Positions 1 through 7,114 of a stretch of DNA of 64,000 nucleotides are shown one piece after another. Within the stretch, counting starts at the first letter, position 1, and each line of letters begins with the position of its first letter. The DNA comes from Desulfobacteraceae bacterium. Its GTDB lineage: Bacteria; Desulfobacterota; Desulfobacteria; Desulfobacterales; Desulfosalsimonadaceae. The translations under genes were made by a program, and so were the position numbers. Location: positions 62,001 through 126,000 of the forward strand of contig JABZFM010000006.1 in assembly GCA_014237465.1 (NCBI GenBank). The letters are read 5' to 3'. The notes beneath the pieces were generated by a model that saw only the letters and a program-made list of their open reading frames with translations, had not been told where the DNA came from and ran no database searches.

Positions 1-454
1 CATCGCCGGACACATTTGTCTGAATGGCATAATCATGACATAAGAGGAGCAGTCCTTTTTTATCCCCCACCCGCCAGATGAAATTGTCTTCTGTGGACGG
101 CAGGATTTCATAATCTTCCATCACAGCGGCCCGTGCCCACACCGGACAGAGTCCATGCCAGCCCGGAGCGTTGGGATCATAATAATAATACAAATACCAG
201 TCTTTCAAATCTCCGTCATCACTGTTGGTGGTCCACAAAAGGTACTTTTCAATGGGCGCCGGATGCCCCCGGTAATCAGATCCGGTGGCCAGTCCACCCT
301 TATTATACGGCCACCAGTAGCCGGACCAGGGGATGGTATCAGTTTTAATCACGTCGGCAATTGCTTCAGACAGGGAAAAAGGAATCCCGGATATTACTAT
401 TATGACAAAAACAATATAAACAAAAAATTTTCGGATCACATTCAATAATTTCAT
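1..454 (-). CDS. Transglutaminase-elicitor-like exported protein (C-terminus outside window)
   Basis: The minus-strand frame opens with ATG at 454 and runs off the left edge, leaving about 151 residues. The first ~32 residues form a signal peptide or anchor: MKLLN, a basic RK pair, then a long hydrophobic run ending SEAIA. The mature part has WSGYWWP (about residue 44), HPAPIEKY and WHGLCPVWARAA. That spacing of W..YWP, EKY and WHG-C-xxW resembles the transglutaminase-elicitor family, in which the Cys is the catalytic nucleophile. The His and Asp partners would lie outside the window. Function is inference from these motifs alone; an unrelated exported cysteine protein is possible. It is downstream of other exported proteins on the same strand and so may be a secreted enzyme. 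Confidence 0.5.
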   Translation of the reverse strand, partial: MKLLNVIRKFFVYIVFVIIVISGIPFSLSEAIADVIKTDTIPWSGYWWPYNKGGLATGSDYRGHPAPIEKYLLWTTNSDDGDLKDWYLYYYYDPNAPGWHGLCPVWARAAVMEDYEILPSTEDNFIWRVGDKKGLLLLCHDYAIQTNVSGD

Positions 455-474
455 GTCGCCATCTCTGAGCGTAG

Positions 475-501
475 GGGGTTAGGGGTTAGGGGTTAGGGGT
501 C
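475..501. repeat. Heptad tandem repeat, GGGGTTA units
   Basis: About three and a half copies of a seven-base unit (GGGGTTA/GGGTTAG phase) follow one another just at the stop codon of the four-helix-bundle gene. The unit encodes that protein's last residues (LTPNP). A different heptad array lies at the other end of the gene. Confidence 0.8.
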
Positions 502-862
502 GGATCCTATTCTTAACAGACTTTCGTAAGCCATTAATCATCCTTCCAATTTCTGCTGTTTTATCAAGTCCATTATTTACCTGATGTTCATCGATATAAT
601 TTAAGCGTCTGGATATCTGAACATGTGTTTCGAGTTCCGCAAGAGAAGCGTAAGCCATTGACAAATATTGCAGAAACTCTTTGCTATGCTGTCTCTGACG
701 CCCCTCGGCAATATTTGACGGTACTGATACGGCGGCACGTTGCAACTGACTTGCAAGCCCATATGTCTCATTTTTCGGGAATGCTTTGGTCAGCTGGTAA
801 CGCGCCACAACTAAATCCATACTTTTTTGCCAGACCTCTAAATCCCGGTAACTCTTTATCAA
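479..862 (-). CDS. Four-helix-bundle protein (S23/IVS-like family)
   Basis: The product is about 127 residues. SYRDLEVWQKSMDLV near the start and AVSVPSNIAEGRQRQHSKEF in the middle are hallmarks of the four-helix-bundle family first seen in 23S rRNA intervening sequences and related to Avd. Its biochemical role is not established. I place the start at the TTG at 862 because AGGAGA lies six bases upstream (874-869). Reading further upstream gives only an artefactual peptide translated from heptad repeats. The C-terminal residues and stop are themselves inside a second heptad array (GGGGTTA units at about 475-500). The gene is therefore bracketed by short tandem repeats on both sides, as if it travelled as a unit. 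No reverse transcriptase or rRNA is nearby. Confidence 0.7.
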   Translation of the reverse strand: MIKSYRDLEVWQKSMDLVVARYQLTKAFPKNETYGLASQLQRAAVSVPSNIAEGRQRQHSKEFLQYLSMAYASLAELETHVQISRRLNYIDEHQVNNGLDKTAEIGRMINGLRKSVKNRIRPLTPNP

Positions 863-874
863 TTGAATTCTCCT

Positions 875-917
875 GCCACCTGATCCCTGATCCCTGACAC
901 CTGATCCCTGATCCCCC
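875..917. repeat. Heptad tandem repeat, CCTGATC units
   Basis: Five units close to CCTGATC (with one CCTGACA variant) lie between the four-helix-bundle gene and the stop codon of the exported protein at 918. The array starts immediately next to that stop codon. Confidence 0.8.
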
Positions 918-1598
918 TTACCGCACCCGCCACGACTGCCGGGTCGGGGTTTCTTCATATATCCACCAGTCGTCGCCCGGAGCCCACAATTGCTTAACCA
1001 GCAATGCGTTTGTCCTCAGATTGACCGCCTGGATCATCACCAGTCGGCCAAATGACTGAGCATCGCCTGGGAGCCATCCTTTTTGCACTGCATCTTTCGG
1101 GCTGATTTCCATACTTTCAACCTGTACCCGGTCAACAAACGTCTGCCCGCCCGCCTGGCGCCTGACTTCGTAAATGACGGCATCCTTGTTGCTGTCAAGC
1201 ATTTGTGCAACCGGCAGGAGATCACACGGCACATTGGCCCCGGGCACTATCAAAATATCCTGCTGCGCAATCGCATGAGGAACCCGGGTGGTATTGTTCC
1301 AGATTATCCGATTTCCGGAACCGGTGAAAAACAGCCGGCAAATCAATTGCTGATTGTCTGCCAGATAAAAAGACAGAAACCTTTCACCTGCACTGTCTTT
1401 TTCCGGATTCACCGTCCATTCGACCAGACTGCTATCGACAGAATCATCCACATCATCGGAAGGACCCGACATAATTACAACCGAGGCTGACGGCTGATAC
1501 GGCAGCGCCATGGAGAAATGGGTTGACATCAACCCGTACAAACAGGCGAACATCAACAGAATGAATGTTTTCCAATATTTTTTGTTAAAGCATTTCAT
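918..1598 (-). CDS. Exported protein of unknown function
   Basis: The product is about 226 residues with an N-terminal signal peptide: a basic start MKCFNKKYWK, a hydrophobic run and a cleavage-like SMA-LP. The mature region is rich in beta-type sequence and has two Cys residues (ICRLFF and VPCDLL). I recognise no family. Start choice: the ATG at 1598 has a weak AGG six bases upstream. An ATG at 1622 gives eight more residues but no ribosome site. The stop abuts a heptad repeat array. An intrinsic terminator lies upstream (1639-1680), so the gene either has its own promoter in the short gap or depends on readthrough. It is one of four exported proteins in the first 4.7 kb. Confidence 0.6.
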   Translation of the reverse strand: MKCFNKKYWKTFILLMFACLYGLMSTHFSMALPYQPSASVVIMSGPSDDVDDSVDSSLVEWTVNPEKDSAGERFLSFYLADNQQLICRLFFTGSGNRIIWNNTTRVPHAIAQQDILIVPGANVPCDLLPVAQMLDSNKDAVIYEVRRQAGGQTFVDRVQVESMEISPKDAVQKGWLPGDAQSFGRLVMIQAVNLRTNALLVKQLWAPGDDWWIYEETPTRQSWRVR

Positions 1599-1638
1599 CA
1601 CGCGCCTGACCCCATTTTTCATGAATAATAAAATCGTT

Positions 1639-1680
1639 AAAAAAAAACAGGGAGAAAGGATTCCCCCTTCTCCCTGTTTT
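1639..1680 (-). terminator. Intrinsic terminator of the cysteine-rich protein gene
   Basis: Read on the minus strand, a stem CAGGGAGAAGG pairs with CCTTTCTCCCTG across a short loop and is followed by nine T. It lies about 50 bases after the stop at 1732. A second small hairpin (GAATCAG/CTGATTC, 1696-1716) sits between stop and terminator. Confidence 0.85.
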
Positions 1681-1731
1681 CAGTTCAATATTGTTGAATC
1701 AGTTTAACGCTGATTCGAGTATTATAACTTA

Positions 1732-2904
1732 TTATTTCATGTCTTCTAAAAAGCTGCCCGCATAAACTTCCCAACCCTGAAGCGGCAGGTAACCCATGGA
1801 TGCGCCGTCAATGGTGTCAGCGATCATGGCAAAACCGGTTGCCGGGAAATCAGCAGTCACTGTCAGGTAGCTTTTTGCATCGCCCAAAGTTCCCGTGCTG
1901 GTCATGGCTGCTGTCAGGTCAGCAATAGTGGTCAGGTAAATACCGTTGCCGGGAATTGTCACATCCAGGGTTCCGACATCACCGTCATCTTCGTACATGG
2001 TGATGGTAGCACTGCCTTCTAATGCTGCGAGGTTCGTAATGGTCATGCCCAGCAGGTTGAATGCAGCGGAGTTGGCCGGCGGGAAGTACGGATAAATCAA
2101 GCCGGCATATTCTGCGCTGTCAAAGCTGCAGCAGAGTTCGCCAATGTAAACGTCACAGCAGCACACTACATCGTCACTACAAATACCGGAACAGTCCAGC
2201 AGCAGGCAGATTCGGACCCACACTTTGTCGCCGGCAACAACGCGGCTCGGATCAACGCGCATCCAGGGAATGTCAATGGCCCAGGACGCATTGCCATCAA
2301 TCTCATCAGCTGTTGTTACAACATAACCATGGGGTTCGTTTCTGTTTTCCAGTTCAAATTTAACCACACGTTCTTCATCATCAAGAATACAATCATCTCC
2401 GCTGTAAACACAACCAACACTACCATCAGCTAACAGGTACTCGTAGTTACCTTCGAAGCAGTCATCGTAATCCGTGTCATCACATGCGTCTTCCTGGTCT
2501 TCATAAGTTTCCATTTCAACACCACATGAGTGTTCATACCCATCCACCGTGCCGACATACTCCGCCCAGTAAACGCCATTGTCGCCGCTTTCGCCGTTAA
2601 CCAGAATTTCCATGGAAATGTCAATTGTATCGCCGGCTACAACTGTTTCAAAATCACCGTCGGTGATGCAGTCACAGATTTTGAATACTGCGCGGTTCTG
2701 ATCAACTTTATAGGTATCACAGTAAGAATTGGGCGCATCTACTCTTCCTTCAAAATCGAACGGATAGCAGTCATCCTGGCCGGTCTCACAGCCACGGGCG
2801 ATGTTTCCGGCGGTGCCGGCGCAGTTGAAACAGTCAGCTGCTGCGATGGCGGCAAAACCGAACACCATAGTTAATGCCATTAATAATGTCATTGCTTTTT
2901 TCAT
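1732..2904 (-). CDS. Cysteine-rich secreted protein, unknown function
   Basis: The product is 390 residues. A textbook Sec signal peptide (MKKAMTLLMALTMVFGFAAIAAA, cleaved before DCFN) is followed by an acidic mature chain with 20 cysteines, all within its first two thirds. These include CxxC-like pairs, a CCC run and a CC pair. The last ~120 residues lack Cys and begin with YPYFPPANSAAFN, then alternate Thr, Gly and Ile/Val as in a beta-rich domain. I do not recognise an enzyme. Extensive disulphides or metal binding at the cell surface are plausible. A good ribosome site (GGAGG, five bases from ATG) and a near-perfect sigma-54 promoter about 105 bases upstream imply regulated, strong expression. 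An intrinsic terminator follows, so this is a single-gene transcript. It is a candidate substrate of the T2SS encoded upstream (inference). Confidence 0.75.
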   Translation of the reverse strand: MKKAMTLLMALTMVFGFAAIAAADCFNCAGTAGNIARGCETGQDDCYPFDFEGRVDAPNSYCDTYKVDQNRAVFKICDCITDGDFETVVAGDTIDISMEILVNGESGDNGVYWAEYVGTVDGYEHSCGVEMETYEDQEDACDDTDYDDCFEGNYEYLLADGSVGCVYSGDDCILDDEERVVKFELENRNEPHGYVVTTADEIDGNASWAIDIPWMRVDPSRVVAGDKVWVRICLLLDCSGICSDDVVCCCDVYIGELCCSFDSAEYAGLIYPYFPPANSAAFNLLGMTITNLAALEGSATITMYEDDGDVGTLDVTIPGNGIYLTTIADLTAAMTSTGTLGDAKSYLTVTADFPATGFAMIADTIDGASMGYLPLQGWEVYAGSFLEDMK

Positions 2905-3008
2905 ACGTTTCCTCCACTTTTTTAGGTTTAAATGTTGCTCGTTAATAAAATGAATAAAAAATTATGGTTAAAAAAATAAAAACTTCATCTCAGCTTTACT
3001 TGTTACCA

Positions 3009-3024
3009 TGCAATCTCTGTGCCA
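3009..3024 (-). promoter_or_regulatory. Sigma-54 (-24/-12) promoter of the cysteine-rich protein gene
   Basis: Minus strand reads TGGCACAGAGATTGCA: GG, exactly ten bases, then GC, matching consensus TGGCACR-N4-TTGCA at every defined position. Transcription would start near 2998, giving a leader of about 95 bases. Confidence 0.75.
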
Positions 3025-3161
3025 GACTTTCAACCACCCCCCTTTGGTTTGCGCTTATTTTTTAGTCGTTCAAACTGGATGGCACCGCAAATTACCCTAA
3101 AAAATATTACCTGTCAACCCTAATCCGCAGTGCATTTCCCAGTTAAATAATTTTTATTCAG

Positions 3162-4652
3162 CTATAATAACGGCTGTGTGCCGGTAACCTGAAATGACTT
3201 CCAGACATTATCCGCTTCAACGGTAAACCACCTGATTTGTTCGTTTTCGCCGGCCCCTCCAACAGACACACGATACCGCCCCGGATCAAGAAATACCGTA
3301 TAACCGCCGGCAGGGTTTGTTCTAACCGTTTTCGTAATACCAGCAACGCCGGGGGTTTTAACAGTGACCTCGACATCCGAAACCCCTTCGCCGGCATCAT
3401 AAAGCCCGTTTTCATTGAAGTCTTCATAGATGACACCGCTCAGAAGCGGCCCGTCATATATCCGGCTGGCACCAAAATCACCCACTGTAATATGGACATT
3501 TTCCCCGCAAATACCACTCAACGCTTTGGATTCTGCCGCCATAATCCGAAAACCGCTTTCAATTGCTTTTTCCGCCAGCATGCTGTGATCCCGGAACCCC
3601 TGTGAACTGAATGCATTAAAAAACATGTTCTTAAAAATTGAAGGAACCGTATTCGCCGGGGAGATCGCATTAAAACAGGTGGACAGCCGGGACTTTGATT
3701 CCGCCGCCCAAATCGGGACATAGCCCTGCGCCTTAATCCGCATGACCGGTGTAACGCCTTCTTTGGAAACATGGCCCCAGTATTTATTTTCAAGCATATC
3801 GAAAATCTGCACTTCAGCCGCCGAATATAATTGACTGTTGAATGCCAGGGGTGGCAATCCATTTGCATAAAAATCCGTATACTCAGGAAATATCTCCAAA
3901 ACCGCTGCAACTTTGACACCGAAAAACTGCGTCACCGCCGCCGGTTTGTCCCGCAGCTGATTGACCAGCGCAAGCAGCTGAAGTTCATAAATTTCAACGC
4001 GAGCACCGTAGTCACATGTCGCCAGGTAGACGTTTCCCGTGATTTCACCAAGCTGGTAAAGGCCGCCGCCGATTCCCACGCCGAGGTCATTAAAATCCGG
4101 ATTCAGAATATTGCGCGGCCCCACCCACTCCGGCGAAAGCTCGTCCTTATACATATTTTCAAAAATTTGAAATACTGCCTGCTCTGAATTGATAAAATTA
4201 TTAAAGTAAATCAGACCCAGCGCTTCTCCGGCATCTGATGCAACATATCCGGCTTCCTTCATCCGCTGCTCAGGGCTTTTCCCGTCAATGGACTCATAGG
4301 CGTAATAATTATTTTCCAGCATGTCCAGTGTATGCTCGCCGGCTGTTTGATAGAGCCGGATATCAAATTCCAGTTCCGGAAGTCCGTTGATCAGAATTTC
4401 TCTCAAGTCCGGCAAATCATTTAAAATATCTTCACGGTCCATTCCCAGTGATTCGGCCACGCCCAATGGATCCCGGCGGGCGGCATTGATCAGTTCAAAT
4501 AATGCGGCTTCATCCATATCCATTAAAACAGGGACTTCTAAAACAGGGACTTCGCCGGCATATACCGTATTGCCGAAAACCGCTGGATTGGCAGCGATCA
4601 CCAGCATCGCTGAAATAGCGGTTAAAATTATATATCGTAATATTTTCTTCAT
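3162..4652 (-). CDS. Double CAP/SCP-domain surface protein with C-terminal SdrD-B-like domain
   Basis: The product is about 496 residues. A signal peptide (MKKILRYIILTAISAML, ending VYAG) is followed by two CAP-like modules. The first (~residues 45-215) has FELINAARRDPLGVAESLG, LELENNYYAY and YLATCDYGA. The second (~220-400) has LLALVNQLRDKPAAV, MLENKYWGHVSKEG and HITVGDFGAS. Bacterial CAP proteins act outside the cell, but their biochemical role varies. The C-terminus (~405-496) has YEDFNENGLYDAGEGVSDVEV, the Ca-binding DxNxNGxxDxGE signature of SdrD-B/Cna-B-like beta sandwiches. The start is ambiguous: ATGs at 4676 and 4721 are in frame, but the one at 4652 opens directly onto the signal peptide. 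A perfect 12-bp hairpin and a sigma-70-like promoter lie upstream. Confidence 0.8.
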   Translation of the reverse strand: MKKILRYIILTAISAMLVIAANPAVFGNTVYAGEVPVLEVPVLMDMDEAALFELINAARRDPLGVAESLGMDREDILNDLPDLREILINGLPELEFDIRLYQTAGEHTLDMLENNYYAYESIDGKSPEQRMKEAGYVASDAGEALGLIYFNNFINSEQAVFQIFENMYKDELSPEWVGPRNILNPDFNDLGVGIGGGLYQLGEITGNVYLATCDYGARVEIYELQLLALVNQLRDKPAAVTQFFGVKVAAVLEIFPEYTDFYANGLPPLAFNSQLYSAAEVQIFDMLENKYWGHVSKEGVTPVMRIKAQGYVPIWAAESKSRLSTCFNAISPANTVPSIFKNMFFNAFSSQGFRDHSMLAEKAIESGFRIMAAESKALSGICGENVHITVGDFGASRIYDGPLLSGVIYEDFNENGLYDAGEGVSDVEVTVKTPGVAGITKTVRTNPAGGYTVFLDPGRYRVSVGGAGENEQIRWFTVEADNVWKSFQVTGTQPLL

Positions 4653-4685
4653 AACTGAATTTAATAATGCAAGCATGGTGCCAGA

Positions 4686-4718
4686 ACGTGCAGCCGGCTG
4701 ATCTTTCCGGCTGCACGT
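4686..4718 (-). promoter_or_regulatory. Perfect 12-bp inverted repeat in the 5' leader of the CAP gene
   Basis: ACGTGCAGCCGG and its exact complement CCGGCTGCACGT are separated by nine bases. No T-run follows on either strand, so it is not an ordinary terminator. It may be a protein operator or a leader hairpin between the promoter near 4744 and the ATG at 4652. Confidence 0.55.
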
Positions 4719-4743
4719 CACCCAATTTCAATCATAACATTTT

Positions 4744-4771
4744 GTTATATTGATACATATCTAATTTTCAA
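4744..4771 (-). promoter_or_regulatory. Sigma-70-type promoter of the CAP gene
   Basis: Minus strand shows TTGAAA, 16 bases, then TATAAC, each 5/6 to consensus. Start of transcription would be near 4737, upstream of the perfect hairpin. Confidence 0.45.
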
Positions 4772-4772
4772 A

Positions 4773-5052
4773 TCAAACCGCCGGCATCCGCCGGTCTTTT
4801 CTTTTTTAACCTTTGTTGGGCTTTTTAGCCTCTAATTATTTTTCCTGGTTATCCACTTCACTCAAGTTAACCATTTTGAGATTTTGGCCCTGTGTCTGTT
4901 TTTCTGGATACCCGCAGATATTATGTTAAAATAATTTTTGGGGTACAAAAAATTTAAAAAAAAATTAAATCGCCCATTGTTTTAAAAAAATGATTGGCTA
5001 TATTTAGCCACCGTTGGTCAGATCTAGCCAACTCGCTATGAATCATAAATTT
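4773..5052. other. AT-rich gene-free stretch between CAP gene and TonB receptor
   Basis: No supported gene. It holds a small GC hairpin with a pyrimidine tail (CCGGC-ATCC-GCCGG near 4782-4796, plus orientation). Near the receptor's end there is a TGGCTA/TAGCCA hairpin followed by a T-run on the minus strand (about 4982-5013), possibly the terminator of the receptor operon. Confidence 0.4.
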
Positions 5053-7098
5053 TTACCAGCTTTTTTTGAGGGTGATGAGAAATGAAAACGGCTCTCCGTC
5101 GATGGTGCTGTAAGTACCGGGGACCTGATAGTCCTGATCCGTTATATTTTTCAGGTACAGGCTTATGTCCAGACCCGGCACCATGATATCACGGGCCGTC
5201 AGCGCCACATCCGCCAGCCAGACCCCGGGGACGGACTCAATGGTGTCAGTGTCACATGTGGTGCATATCACATTCTGGGATGAAAAATACCCTGCCCTAC
5301 AGAAGATTGAAACCGTGTCAAAGGGTTCCCACTTTGCCATCAGGTTCAGCAGCCTGTCCGGACCGGTATCAAAGGGATAGTTGATTTCCACATAGTGCTT
5401 TTCGATGGTGCCGTCCGGACGAACAAAAATATAATCATTATAAAAATAGGTTTCATCCGGTCCGCTGTTTTTCAATGCGGTCAAGTTGGCACTCAGCTCC
5501 AGGCCGTCCACCGGCACCACCCGCCCTTCCAGTTCAATTCCGTATATTTTCTGGTGATTGGGTTCTGACAGCCCGGCATACGAATCTTCCATAATATGGT
5601 CGGATATATGGTTGACAAATCCACACACACTGAAACCGAACCGGTCTTTTGGCTGCCATGAAACTTCCAGACTGACCGTGTTGATTTCTTCTAGATCCGG
5701 CTCTTCTTCTTCAATCAGCTGACTCGCAAAAGGGGTCCGGTATGCCGTACCGTACAGGGCCTTGAGCATCCAGGCAGAAACCGGTGACCAGACAACGCCC
5801 AGATTGTAACTCAGGCTGTCCTCATACGAATCATGTTCATCATGACGCAGGCCGAATGACACATCCGCTTTGCCGATTTTATGGGAATACTGGCCAAACA
5901 ATGACCAGAGTTCGGTCTGGTAGTCTTCTTCCGTAATACTTGGCAGAAAGGTCGTATTATCAGGTCCAAGGTAATCCGGCAGATAGCTGTCCCAGATGGG
6001 GGCATCTGAAACACGCTTGTTCCGATAGGCCCCCCCGGCAGTCAGCAGTCCCTTTCCTGACAGAAAATCATGATCATAAATCAGTTCACCGTAAGTTGAA
6101 GATTCGCTGGGGTCAAACTCCAGGTCAATCACCTCATAGGATGAATCGATTTCCGAATAATACCCGGTAAACCGCAGGGCGGAATTCGGGTCCAGATTTT
6201 TTTTGCCTTCCAGCTTGATATAATTTATCGGGTTGCTGCGGCTTTCCAACCAAACCAGCTCATTGTCCCGGTCCGCCATTGAATACGGCTTTGTATAATC
6301 CGAGTACCGGCCGGATAACGTCACCCAGTCCCTGATATTCATGTTGCCGACAACTTCAAATGAATACGGCCGATCCGCCCGCACATATCCATACCGGTCT
6401 TCCGGGGCAACCGGCACACCCGTTCCATCTCCCCAGAAAGCTTCAACATTACCGACCCGGTCATCGGCCGCTCCTTCACGACCGTTCAAAGATATAAAAC
6501 TGTCCCATTCCCCGCCGTCATGACCTGCATTAATATAAAATCCTTTGGGATCTCCGGGATAGCCGTAAAACAACCCGGCTTCCGCACCGTTTAAATCTTT
6601 ACCCGTCATCGGGACGACATTGACAATACCGGCAAAGGCATCCGGCCCCCACAGAACCGAACCCGGTCCCCGGATAATTTCAATCCGCTTGACCGGAGCC
6701 AGGGAAAGCTCGCCATCTAATGGATGCACTGATTTTGTTATATCTGATTGCATCGGAACCGTATCATATAAAAAAAGTACCGAATCCGCAATTCCTCTCA
6801 AATATGGCTGGGTTCCCCACTCTTTTTCCGCCATGTAAAAACCGGGGACCTGCGTAAGGGCCTGGCCAAGGGTAAACATTCCGTTGGTGTAGATCATCTC
6901 TTTGGTAATGACGCTTGCAACGGCGGGGGCCTGGCGCGCGCTTTCCTCCCGCCGGGATGCAATTGAAAGAACATCCAGCGCTTCTCCGACAAACATGAGC
7001 ATGGTGTCTTCCGGCTCAACGGCTTGCGCAAACCACGGCCATATCATCCAGCCCGTCAGAATAACGATACATATTTTTTTAAAAATCTGCTGAATCAC
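5053..7098 (-). CDS. TonB-dependent outer-membrane receptor
   Basis: The product is 681 residues and starts at GTG. A signal peptide (to about residue 26, QAVEP) precedes a plug domain (~45-165) with VASVITKEMI, GQALTQVPGFYM, YLRGI, RIEIIRGPGSVLWGPDAFAGIVNVV and a 22-strand-type barrel to the end. The last residue is Trp after SFLITLKKS, instead of the usual Phe. The family takes up siderophores, cobalamin, metals or oligosaccharides using TonB energy. The substrate cannot be read from sequence, and no TonB/ExbBD or siderophore genes are in the window. It is the last gene of an operon after a sigma-54 regulator (16-base gap), a histidine kinase and a periplasmic binding protein, so its expression is probably tied to that sensor. 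Confidence 0.9.
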   Translation of the reverse strand: MIQQIFKKICIVILTGWMIWPWFAQAVEPEDTMLMFVGEALDVLSIASRREESARQAPAVASVITKEMIYTNGMFTLGQALTQVPGFYMAEKEWGTQPYLRGIADSVLFLYDTVPMQSDITKSVHPLDGELSLAPVKRIEIIRGPGSVLWGPDAFAGIVNVVPMTGKDLNGAEAGLFYGYPGDPKGFYINAGHDGGEWDSFISLNGREGAADDRVGNVEAFWGDGTGVPVAPEDRYGYVRADRPYSFEVVGNMNIRDWVTLSGRYSDYTKPYSMADRDNELVWLESRSNPINYIKLEGKKNLDPNSALRFTGYYSEIDSSYEVIDLEFDPSESSTYGELIYDHDFLSGKGLLTAGGAYRNKRVSDAPIWDSYLPDYLGPDNTTFLPSITEEDYQTELWSLFGQYSHKIGKADVSFGLRHDEHDSYEDSLSYNLGVVWSPVSAWMLKALYGTAYRTPFASQLIEEEEPDLEEINTVSLEVSWQPKDRFGFSVCGFVNHISDHIMEDSYAGLSEPNHQKIYGIELEGRVVPVDGLELSANLTALKNSGPDETYFYNDYIFVRPDGTIEKHYVEINYPFDTGPDRLLNLMAKWEPFDTVSIFCRAGYFSSQNVICTTCDTDTIESVPGVWLADVALTARDIMVPGLDISLYLKNITDQDYQVPGTYSTIDGEPFSFLITLKKSW

Positions 7099-7114
7099 AG
7101 TTTATCCGTTTATT

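Noticed and set aside
863-958. Extended N-terminus (Gly-Ser-Arg-Asp-Gln repeats) of the four-helix-bundle protein
   Set aside because: It is only heptad DNA read as codons; a TTG with a good ribosome site at 862 fits the family start.
1083-1490. 135-residue plus-strand ORF opposite the exported protein
   Set aside because: Shadow of the minus-strand gene; no ribosome site, signal or motif, whereas the minus frame has a signal peptide.
4780-4812. Plus-strand terminator CCGGC-ATCC-GCCGG with pyrimidine tail
   Set aside because: The stem is only five pairs and there is no plus-strand gene upstream that it could terminate.
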